A stretch of DNA of 64,000 bases from contig OX328126.1 of assembly GCA_946811695.1 (NCBI GenBank), positions 10,371,746-10,435,745 of the forward strand. Reading direction: 5' to 3'. The translations under genes were made by a program, and so were the position numbers. The DNA is from Gonocerus acuteangulatus. Taxonomy: Eukaryota > Arthropoda > Insecta > Hemiptera > Coreidae. Below, one piece after another: positions 55,140-64,000 of this stretch (positions are counted from its first letter, which is position 1; each line of letters opens with the position of its first letter). The notes under the pieces were generated by a model. The model saw nothing but the letters and a program-made list of their open reading frames with translations, searched no databases and was not told the DNA's origin.

Positions 55140-56366
55140 ATTATTATTTTGACTGAAGGTTTTTTAGAAAATTCCTAAGGAAGAACAAGTTAATTTGAAA
55201 GATAATACAAACTGTTATATTACTTCTTTAAAATAATTTAGCCTTGTTATATTACTCATAAAAGGTACCTATACAGACCTGTTATATTAATTTTAGAAGA
55301 TTATACAGGGTTTTTACATGTGATCTAGCAAGTAATAAAGATTTTTTGTATTACTTGTCACAAAAATAAGTTAATTTGAAAGAGCTATCTTATTTTACTT
55401 CTATATGATACATACAATAGTATATTTCTTTTTAATGATAATTTAGACTCGTTATATTACTCCTAGAAGATAATACATACCTGTTATATCACTTCTAAAA
55501 GATAACACATACCTGTTATATCACTTCTAAAAGATAATACAGACCTGTTATATTACTTCTAGAAGATAACGCAGGCATTTTATCTTACTTCTAGAAGATA
55601 ATGCAGACCTTTTATATTACTTCTAGAAGATAATGCAAAGCTTTTATATAAAACAGAGCTCTTCTCTTACTTATAGAAGATATTAAGGATTTGTTATATT
55701 ACTTCTATACACGTGTCATGTTTCTACTTGAAGGTTATTGAGGCCTGTTGTAAAACATAAGTCAGCCATATTATATTACTTCTATATGATAATAAAGCTG
55801 TGTTATATTACTTCTAGGACATAAAAAAAAGTCATATCACACATAGAAGATATTACGGACCTGTTATATTTTTTCTACACAATAATTCTGTCACGTTTTA
55901 TTATATACAGATGAAAATACCGACCTTTTTTATTACATCTTGAAAATAATACAGACCGTTTATAATACTTCTAGGAATAAATCTTACTTATAGAAGATAT
56001 TAAGGATTTGTTATGTTACTTCTATACACATGTTATGTTACTACTTGAGGGTTATGGAGGTCTATTATAATACTTCTACAACATAATTCAGTCATATTAT
56101 ATTACTTCAATATGATAACATAACTCTGTTATATTAATTGTGGGACATAAAAAAGACACGTCATATATCTTATACAAGATAACAAACACCTATAATATTT
56201 CTTCTATGCGATAATTCTGCCCAGTTTTATTATTTTCAGAAGAAAATACCGACCTTTTATAATACATCTAGAAGGTAATACAGACCTTTTATAATACTTC
56301 TAGGAAAAAATATAGACTTATTTTATTCCTTCTAGAAGATATTACAGTCTGTAATATTACTTCTAT
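55140..56366. repeat. Degenerate tandem array, about 36-bp unit
   Basis: The motif TTATATTACTTCTAGAAGAT, then AATACAGACCTG-like sequence, recurs many times with substitutions and indels. The best-ordered part is 55440-55640. CTTCTAGAAG is itself palindromic. This looks like an old decayed satellite. Confidence 0.85.
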
Positions 56367-57218
56367 ATGATAATAAAAGGTGTAGAGGAAATAAAAAGAT
56401 TAAAATGCTAATCAAACGAATGGTGTGTTACTTTTCTACAATTAACATTTTTACTACTGCTCACAGTGTCAAAGATTTGAGAAGTAATCTAACTGTAAAA
56501 CGCTGGAACTACCTGCACAGCGCTGCCAGCTGCCAGACACTACTATTTGGCTGAGAGATTGTTTTAAGAAAATCAAGTAGCAAAAAAAGTTCCCTTCTTA
56601 TTTTTAAAGGTTTGGGTAGACTAACAGTTCAGGATTCCCCCTTCCCGTTACTTGCTAGGCTTAAAACTCACCATTTTGCTTATAATTTGTACTGTTTTTA
56701 TTCCCAACCCCCCCTGGTATGCCCATCCCATATTAATGTGTCTCGGTTTAACTCTCCAAAAATATGGCAAGCCTATCTGACGGGAACAGGGAGAAAAGAA
56801 ACGGAATTAAAACTCTATGAGGGACAGTTTATTTCTAGTAATTCAAGGATTGCCATCATAGTGGAAATTAACCTCAATTAAAAATAATACTATGAAATAG
56901 ATAATGTACGGTAACAGCTGTTCTGTTATCGTCCTAGCAACGCTTGCTGCCTAGGCTTGCATGCTCTAACCAACTCAAACTTTAAACCCCTCTAAAAATA
57001 CTTAAAAATTCGAATATCAAAAAATCCTTTCTAAGTGAGTGCCTACGTTATATAGGGAGTGTTCATGCAAAATTTCAAAATTTTCTGTCGAGTGGTTTGG
57101 GCTGGGGGATGATAGGTCAATGAGTGAGTGAGTGGTATTTGACAAATATATAGTAGATATGATAATAAAAGTTGTAGAGGAAATAAAAAGTTTAAAATGC
57201 TAATCAAACGAATGGTGT
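56367..57218 (+). mobile_element. S repeat copy 3, 5' truncated, with 60-bp target duplication
   Basis: Element about 56427-57158 begins inside S at TTACTTTTCTACAAT (equivalent to 34540 in copy 1) and runs to the standard end ATATATAGTAGAT. A 60-bp segment, 56367-56426, is repeated at 57159-57218 with two differences. 5' truncation with target duplication indicates retroposition. Confidence 0.9.
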
Positions 57219-57618
57219 TTTTAATACTAGAAATAATTGCAAAAAATATTTTATACTAGTAAATTTTTGATTTTGAGAGGAATTTAGTTCAATTCTATCC
57301 GACAAAATGATTGGAACGTGTAATAAACAAAACAACTAAATCAATTAATTCGTAGTGTCAAACCGGACTGAACTAGAAAACTGAAATGTCCATTTATAAA
57401 GCGAATCGGCCTCTCGTTGCTGGTATTAATTGGACGAGGTTAAGTAATTTAAAGCTCACAGCTGATCGAGCAGCTGGAATTTGGATCGGTGAGTCGTGAA
57501 ATTGACGAGGGATTGGAACAACCCTCTCTCTATTAACATCTGTCCATATTCTATCTGTAACAGCAGCAATAATATTAGACAGGAAATTATTTTTGTATTT
57601 GCCTCTCAATCAAATTAG

Positions 57619-57624
<6 letters not shown>
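57219..57624. other. No recognised feature
   Basis: No repeat match or coding signal recognised. Confidence 0.4.

Positions 57625-57659
<35 letters not shown>
57625..57659. repeat. (TA)n microsatellite
   Basis: TA tract directly before the pogo-like element. Confidence 0.95.
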
Positions 57660-57666
<7 letters not shown>

Positions 57667-59594
57667 AATGACCCGATCGTTGACACTACTCCTTAAGTTG
57701 ACTCTTCAAATTTAAATTTGAAAAATAACAATTAGATTGAAGAGAATTCAATAAGTCTGCATCCAAATGAAAGAACAGTTGTTGAAGAATAATGTTTACT
57801 AATCCGATCAACTATGCAACTCCGTTAATAACATCTGCAGCCAGTTTAGTATGAAAAATCCTCGAGTCAACTCCTGCTGCTCTCTTCACTTAGTGAATTT
57901 CATAAGAGATTAAGAATATTTCTTAATAATGTTTTTTTGGAATGCATGCATTAAATTGTTTTTTTTTTTGTGATCTCTATGAACTCTATGATACTTAAAT
58001 TATGGATTGTAAAAGGTTTGCCTCAAGTTAAATAAAAAAAATCTTGAGATTATTGTAGTGTCAACATTGGGAACACAATAAACAAACAGGGCTCCTTTCC
58101 TTGACACTTATGTCAACTTTAGGAAAACGGTTGTCAGTGATGCTTATTAAAACATTTAGTTGAAATTTTCATTAGAAATTCATGTATCCTGATTTTATTA
58201 ATTTCTTATGACTGGAACCTTAAGTTGACAACATGTTTTCCTAATTTTGACATTCTGTTCCTAATGTTGACAGACAACTTTTTATAATGGTTTTCTGCAA
58301 TTTGAAATGGTCACACAACTTCTTAATCTATTTGTGGTACAATGGTTATTAGCGGCGGTACCTCCAAATGCTTCTCACATTATCCAATATATGGAATTAT
58401 CAGGTTTTCGAACATTTAAAGAAGGTTGGAAGCTAAAAGTTCATGAATGGAGCGTCAATCGTATGGCAAGTCCTGCATTAAAAATAAACACAGCTGAAAT
58501 CGCCAAGAAAGAAAGAGACAAGCCTATATTGGACAAAAACGAAGAAAAATCCCTTACAAGAAATAACTTTTAAATAACTTCTCGTCTGGAAAAGGAAGTG
58601 AGAAACTCCATGACTGAGAGAAGATGGTGACTCCACCAATCAGCCTGAAGAAGGAATGAAGTCACTAACATGAGCTTTGTAGAATCAACCAGTTTAGGTG
58701 TAACTAAACCATCATCAATGTCAACAATGGAGGGAAGTCAGGTAGATAAAACCACAAATAACGAATATGAGAAGAATGCAGATCAAAGTTTACACAAAAA
58801 GTTAAAGATGAAGAGCGATTGTTCAAAAATGACCAAGGGATGAAAAATGAAAATGGCTGTAATAAGCAAGTTATAAACAAAGACAACATTATAAGAATAG
58901 GTGATTATTGTATAGTTCTAGTTGAAGGAAAAACAGCACGGGAAATATGTTTGACAAGTGGTGAGGTGGATTTCCGCCAATCCAGTTGACCCTTGTTGCT
59001 CAAAATAGAATAAAAACTGTTTTTCCCGCTGATCGGCATGAGTTTCCAATATATACTAGCCAAATTACTTGTAAACTTACCAATCCTCTAGTATTTGGAT
59101 AAAATACATTAATTTCCAGAACCACTGACTCTACATGGGAAAATTCGGAGGCATATTGTTATTCTTCCTAGTTATGATTTTCAGTTAAAAATAATTGTTG
59201 TACTTAATTGTTTGTTTTTCGAAAAGGATCTCTTTCGAATTCATTACATATTTCATTGTTCCTGCTGTTTTCAATCCAATTTGGTTGTTTGTTTAGAGAA
59301 TAAAGTTGTATTATATTCATTTTCCCTCACTGCCATCCTTAGGAACAGAAAAGTCAAACTTAGGCACCGACCTACTGCAGACGTGTCAACATTAGGACCA
59401 GAGTAAGGCAGCATTTAATGATTTATTTTACTTGAAATACTTAATGTATCTAAAATTGGTTTATGTGAATTTCATAGAGAATGAGCTGACGAATAATTTG
59501 ATATATTCAAAATTTATTATCTTCAAAAACTAAGTGAAGAATTATTTTAAGTAAAATAACCCTTCCTTAAACTATTGGGTCATTTACCCTATGT
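57660..59594 (+). mobile_element. Pogo-like DNA transposon relic, about 1.93 kb
   Basis: The ends are inverted: AGGGTAAATGACCC at the left and GGGTCATTTACCCT at the right, flanked by TA on both sides. The word GTTGACA or its complement recurs inside (57690, 57862, 58060, 58100, 58231, 58267, 59387). A transposase relic lies in the middle. The element is inactive. Confidence 0.85.
58307..58573 (+). pseudogene. Pogo/Tigger-type DDE transposase, C-terminal relic
   Basis: The translation contains VPPNASHIIQYMELSGFRTF, then KEGWKLKVHEWSVNR. Pogo/Tigger/Jerky-type transposases have L-P-P-N-x-T-H-x-x-Q-P-L-D-x-x-x-F-x-P-L-K-x-x-W at this place, which follows the second catalytic Asp. The first two Asp residues are not present in frame. 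58895-58990 can be read as GDYCIVLVEGKTAREI, resembling a small domain found C-terminal to some such transposases. Stops interrupt the region between. A host-adopted gene is not indicated. Confidence 0.75.
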
Positions 59595-59688
59595 ATTGCT
59601 CAAGACCTAATTATTGAAGCTGAAAACAATTTATTAGCGTTTATCATTTGGAGTGTTGTTTTTCTGCATGTAAAGTTGGATAACATAC

Positions 59689-60709
59689 TATCAATCAGAG
59701 ATGGGCATAATTTTATTTATAAATAAAAATACGAATTTATTCGTACTTCATATATTTGTGAATACGAATATAAATAAATTCGTACTTCATATATTTGTAA
59801 ATACGAATATAAATAAATTCGTATTCATAAGTCTGAATACGAATTTATTTTTATTCACATATATTAAATATAAAAATACAAATAAAATTTTATTCGCAAA
59901 TTTTCTGCGAACAAAAATAAATTCACAGAAAAAATTGTAAATAATCACAAAAAATGTGAATATTTACAAAAAATCAAGTGATTACAAAAAAAAATGACAT
60001 TAAAATATACGAATAAAAATTTATTCACATTATAATTTGTGAATCAAAATTTATTTACAATAAAATTCGCAAATAAATTATGAATTTATTCGTATTAAGA
60101 TGATATTACGACAGTTATTGAAGGTGTTTTTTTTTGTTTTTTTTTAATGCGTTTAACGTCTAGGTTATTAGCGCCTACATTTTTTGTTTACCCCGAGTCC
60201 GCCGCGGGACCACCAGCCATGCTGCAGGCACACAGTTTGTCATCTGTACCTCCATCAAAAAAAAAAATCACCTTCAATAACTTTCGTAATATCATCTTAA
60301 TGCAAATAAATTCATAATTCATTTGCGAATTTTATTGTAAATAAATTTTTATTCACAAATTATAATGTGAATAAATTTTTATTCGTATATTTTAATGTGA
60401 TTTTTTTTTTGTAATCACTTGATTTTTTGTAAATATTCACATTTTTTGCGATTATTTACAATTTTTTCTGTGAATTTATTTTTATTCGCAGAAAAATTTG
60501 CGAATAAAATTTTATTTTTATTTTTATATTTAATATATGTGAATAAAAATAAATTCGTATTCACACTTATGAATACGAATTTATTTATATTCGTATTCAC
60601 AAATATATGCAGTACGAATTTATTTATATTCGCATTCACAAATATATGAAGTACGAATAAATTCGTATTTTTATTTATAAATAAAATTATGCCCATCTCT
60701 GCTATCAAT
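59689..60709. mobile_element. hAT-like foldback MITE, copy 2
   Basis: Element 59697-60701 (1005 bp) has ends CAGAGATGGGCATAATTTTA on both sides (inverted). The 8-bp target duplication CTATCAAT lies at 59689-59696 and 60702-60709. Arms match copy 1 at 35.9 kb. The centre (60145-60260) contains an extra insert with TTATTAGCGCCTACA, CCGCCGCGGGACCACCAGCC and a poly(A/T) edge, resembling a minus-strand SINE. Confidence 0.95.
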
Positions 60710-60905
60710 AATAGTTTTTTTATTATGCTTACATCCTTGTCCTGTATAAATTAAACTAACAATTAGTTACAATTTTACGTTACAATACTTTTTTTTCTAC
60801 ATGTTGTACCTTTGACCACAGTACGATTATTTTTTTTTTTTTTAATTGAGGTTTATGTAGCCCCAACGATCATCCACGCGATTGGCGAGTGCGTTTTCGG
60901 AGTCC

Positions 60906-61139
60906 TCAACCTCCCATAAAGTAAATTTGTAAAAATTGATGTGGTTCGTTTAGCTTTAGCAGCAATGATCTCACTTTTTGGCCTTTGATTTTGAATGTTG
61001 GATTAAATTGTTGACCATTTGCAGCATTATGTTTCACTATTTCCGTTGCTCCGAACGATGTCATTCGGAAACATGAATTGAATGTTGGAATTAACATCAG
61101 GTACAGGTTTGAATCTGGAGCTATATTTCCCTTTATCAA
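60906..61139 (-). pseudogene. Helitron-type replication protein fragment
   Basis: The minus-strand frame contains FRMTSFGATEIVKHN, then FNPTFKIKGQKVRSLLLKLN and FLQIYFMGG. In Helitron Rep-helicase proteins a segment upstream of the Rep catalytic motifs reads like F-x-M-T-S-F-G-A ... F-x-P-T-F-K-I-x-G-Q-x-x-H-x-x-G-S-L-L-P ... F-L-Q-I-Y-F-M-G. Only this segment remains; no HUH motif or helicase is present. Other explanations seem less likely. Confidence 0.72.
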
Positions 61140-61868
61140 AAGATAATATATTGAATAAAACTAAATTTTATAATTAAAATTTATTTATTCGTAGTTAATA
61201 ATAAATAGACGTTAAAATTGAATAAATAATTGTATTTAATATAATTAAAGTACTAATAGATATCGTTATTATAAAATGGAGATTGGTGATAGAAGGTTGA
61301 AAATGTAGGGCAGTGTGTATTTTTTAATGCCAAATCATAAAAATATAAAATATTTTGTACAAAAAATTAAAAAAAAAAATGTGTCAAAAATATAAAAAAA
61401 TATTTTTTGGGGTGGCCCAGACTTAACATTTAGGGGTATAAAAATTTGTTATAAACCTTTTCTTAGACCTAATAACATATAGTACATATTACATTTCATC
61501 AAAATCACTTAATCCGTTTCGGAGGAGTTTAAACACTAAAACTGTGACACGAGAATTTTATATATTAGATAAAATGTCTATTACTAATTGTTTATATAAT
61601 AGCTTGAAAATATACTAAAGGTTTTCCTCTTTCCTTGATTGAAAATGGCGCCCACGCTTGGCGGATTATTCCAAGCAATGAAAAAGCAAATCATTGGATT
61701 AAATTTTATGTAACTTCTATACTCTGTCTAATCTATGTTTCTTTGAGGTTGGTTTTCATCTGACAGTGCATTGGGACTTCTTTGCAAGTTTCTACATAAA
61801 TGGTGGAGTTGATAGAGTTGGGGAAAAACGTGATTAGAGTGATCCCCGAAATCCATTTTATCAAGTAC
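61140..61868 (+). other. Retroelement tail fragments, no gene
   Basis: 61188-61228 (TTCGTAGTTAATAATAAATA, GACGTTAAAATT) is a SINE-B 3' tail. 61430-61571 (ATCAAAATCACTTAATCCGT, CTGTGACACGAGAATTTTAT, ATATTAGAT) resembles the 3' end of RTE-like LINEs. The rest is unrecognised. Confidence 0.55.
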
Positions 61869-62099
61869 TAGCTGTTACCCTGCGTGCTACGCTGCACATA
61901 CTTTCAGGAGAGCGGTGTGGATTTGTATAAGGGAGAAACATACAGACAGACAGCTCGTAGAGATTGTTGACTTAGCCTACGAAACTTCCTGTAACAAGAC
62001 CTACCATTATTCCAAGTTTGGTCAAAATCGGTCAAACGGTGTGGATTTGTATAAGGAACAAACAAACAAACAAACAGACAGACAGATAGACACGTGATT

Positions 62100-62150
<51 letters not shown>
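61869..62150 (+). mobile_element. CTAGCTG-started, CAGA-tailed retroposon-like repeat
   Basis: It starts CTAGCTGTTACCCTGCGTGC and contains AGTTTGGTCAAAATCGGTCA and twice GGTGTGGATTTGTATAAGG. It then has (CAAA)n(CAGA)n and a (TA)n tail to 62149. This start and end layout is common to non-LTR retroelement 3' ends in many invertebrates. The 17.4-kb tail matches its 3' part. Confidence 0.7.
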
Positions 62151-62151
<1 letters not shown>

Positions 62152-62952
62152 TGTTTTTGTATCTCAAATGTCATTTCACTTTTTTAAATTAGTTGAGATA
62201 GAAGAAATCTGATTAAAGATTCTTTTTCTTAATTAAACATGCTTGAAGTTACAACTATTATAATTTTTGATACGGCTTTAATACGGCCTTGAGACAACAA
62301 TACGCATCAAATTTATAACAATTTTCTGACAGGTTATTGCCTTTCAAGTCGTATATCTTTGGATATGGATAATGGATTTTAATAACTGTGGAGTTGTTTT
62401 AAGGATAATTTAATACCCTAAAATTTTGATTTTTTATTACTTTTTAATTAAGTAAATAGAGACTTCGTTTTTAATCAAAATTTGATGAAAAACGCTGTAT
62501 TTCCCGTTTTGCCACAAAAACGGGTGGCGCCTCAAGAACATGGGCATTGAGATCAACAAGAAATGTTATATAGATTTCTGGAGACAAAAAAAAAAAAAAG
62601 TTCAATTTTGTATTTTTACTATTCACTTCGGTACGTAATTAAATAAATGATAATTATTTATAGAATTTTATGTTTTGTTAGCCTTTTAGCCTACCACCGC
62701 CTGTTCCTGTGTCATGAACAGAAGAGCTTTCCCTTGAATTTGAGATGTCCTGTAAATAAACAAAGCTATCTGCTCTTGAGAGGGGTTCGTATCCTAATAA
62801 AAAATCTAAGTTATGAGGTCCGGGTTCCAACCCTCAGATCCTTTTCCTGGGTTCATTCGAACTCCAATTCTACCACAGGCAGAAATATTGAACAATCTCT
62901 TCCAAAAGATACTTTAGGTTTCACGCAGTAACAACAAGTTACCATATTAAAT
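62151..62952. other. No supported gene
   Basis: A 94-codon frame at 62647-62931 spans a stretch with box-B-like GGGTTCCAACCC near 62820. I do not regard it as a gene. Confidence 0.4.
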
Positions 62953-63050
62953 GTTAAGGGGTAATACCACATTGTACATTTTTTTTTTACAATTTTTTTT
63001 CATGGGAAAGTATTCATCCTTGACTAATCAAAAATGACTTCCAAGGGTGT
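62953..63050 (+). repeat. Z repeat, second copy
   Basis: It matches 32960-33060 (TTAAGGGGTAATACCAC, TTGTAC, AATCAAAAATGACTTCCAAG). It abuts the truncated I-like LINE at about 63050. Confidence 0.65.
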
Positions 63051-64000
63051 ATTTTAGCCAAAGAGAAAAATTACTGGCCATATTTATAGATATTGAGACA
63101 GCATTCGACAAAGTGTGGCGAAGATTTATAATAGAAAGCCTAATCGAACTAGGTATTACAGGCCACATTCTACAGTTTATAATAAATTTTCTTAAAAATA
63201 GATCATTCAAAATCCGTAACGGTAGCTGTTTGTCAGACGAATATTCCCAAGAGAACGGCGTTCCTCAAGGATGTGTGTTAAGTGCGTTTCTCTTCTCCGT
63301 TGCAATAAATAAACTACTCAAGTGCATACCTGCTGCAGTCAAAGCCATGCTCTATGATGACGATCTCGTCATCTATACCTCCAACACCTCAATAGATTTT
63401 CTCCAAAACACCATTCAAAATTCTCTGGACATTATTAGCTCTTGGCTAGCAGATCATGGTTTCTCAATTTCATCTAGTAAAACTGTTGGACTATTATTTT
63501 CTTCAAGAAAAATAAACTCCACCATTTCTCTTACAATAAATAATTAGCGCTAATGGCCTAGATGTTGATGCGCCGTATAAAAAAAAAAAAGAAAAGAATA
63601 AATAATCACTCTATAGATATTAGTGAGCAGGCTAAGTACCTGGGAGTTATATTTGACCGATCTTTAACTTGGGCTCAGCACATAAAATCTCTCAAATCAA
63701 CATGCCAAAGAAAGTTGAACATCCTTAAAACCATGACATCCAACTGTTGGGGAGCTGACCGGAAAACCATGCTCATGCTATACCGCAGTTACATTCGCTC
63801 CAGCCTTGACTATGGATGCTCAGTGTACGGCTCAGCATCACCTAGAACTTTAAAAATGCTCGATTCCGTTCACCACTCTGGGATCCGACTATCAACCGGT
63901 GCATACCGATCAAGCCCAGTAAACAGCCGTTGTGTTGAAGCAGGAGAGCTTCCACTCCACTTGCGTAGACAACAAATTATTCTATCAAATTTCATAGGAA
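63051..64000 (+). pseudogene. I-like non-LTR reverse transcriptase, 5' truncated, interrupted, runs off the window
   Basis: Motifs in order: FIDIETAFDKVWR (first catalytic Asp), GVPQGCVLSAFLFSVAINKL, then MLYDDDLVIYTS at the catalytic box, where most relatives have Y-A-D-D (the Ala is Asp here). After a 62-bp insertion at 63545-63606 the frame resumes with YLGVIFDRSLTWAQHI, then LDYGCSVYGSASPRTLKMLD and RSSPVNSRCVEAGELPLHLR, continuing past 64000. The first in-frame ATG is not native: the element is cut at about 63051. This resembles I-clade LINEs that carry RNase H further on. The tail relic at 16.3 kb could be of the same group. Confidence 0.9.
63545..63606 (+). mobile_element. SINE-C 3' fragment inserted in LINE ORF, 10-bp target duplication
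   Basis: AGCGCTAATGGCCTAGATGT, GATGCGCCGTATA and an A-rich run are the SINE-C 3' end. AATAAATAAT lies at 63535-63544 and 63597-63606. The insert plus duplication is 62 bp and introduces an immediate TAG stop. Confidence 0.92.

Noticed and set aside
63047..63051. Native start codon for the 63-kb LINE protein
   Set aside because: The frame opens at a GTG at the truncation junction with repeat Z; LINE proteins begin far upstream, so this is not a true start.

Overview
The window looks like intergenic, repeat-dominated nuclear DNA from an animal, most likely an arthropod. The evidence is its AT-rich composition, about 30 long (TA)n tracts, R1-like and I-like non-LTR retrotransposons with RNase H domains, a Penelope-like element, hAT/pogo/Helitron-type DNA transposon debris and three tRNA-derived SINE families. 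The species cannot be named from this. I found no intact host protein gene, rRNA gene or functional tRNA gene. Every recognisable protein segment belongs to a mobile element, and nearly all are truncated or frameshifted.

Layout. 0-2.6 kb: a 71-bp satellite, two (TA)n-centred palindromes and an RTE-like reverse transcriptase tail. 2.7-8 kb: SINE-A copies, a 1.4-kb TIR element and several inverted copies of a repeat called F2 here, joined at (TA)n tracts. 8-12 kb: diverged repeats and a copy of repeat S. 12.4-14.9 kb: the largest coding relic, an R1-like LINE (RT plus RNase H) on the minus strand. 15.4-17.5 kb: SINE-A and I-like LINE fragments and the best hammerhead-ribozyme-like motif. 19-23 kb: nested hairpins, a 40-bp array and a foldback element. 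23.5-25 kb: two minus-strand RT tails. 26.5-30 kb: three tandem arrays (74/82, 46 and 38 bp). 31.8-39 kb: SINE-A and SINE-B copies with clear target-site duplications, repeat S and a hAT MITE. 39.6-43.4 kb: CAGGGTG-ended foldback elements, one containing a 144-bp satellite, plus a near-perfect 270-bp palindrome. 43.6-46.9 kb: nested insertions. 49-53.7 kb: repeat W, a conserved transposon-type protein relic, a Penelope-like GIY-YIG fragment and three ribozyme-like motifs. 54.7-61 kb: SINE-A, repeat S with a 60-bp target duplication, a pogo-like element, a second hAT MITE and a Helitron-type fragment. 63-64 kb: an I-like LINE running off the window, broken by a short SINE insertion.

The most interesting signal is a set of six or seven dispersed hammerhead-ribozyme-like motifs: CTGANGA, one extra base, stem II, GAAA, then a self-complementary stem III and TC. 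One overlaps the stop codon of the Penelope-like ORF. Two sequence classes keep a self-complementary stem III with different bases (ACGT versus AGCGCT), which supports an RNA structure rather than chance. Also notable are repeated inverted duplications centred on (TA)n, a satellite made from transposon interior, and a filled/empty SINE insertion pair within a local duplication.
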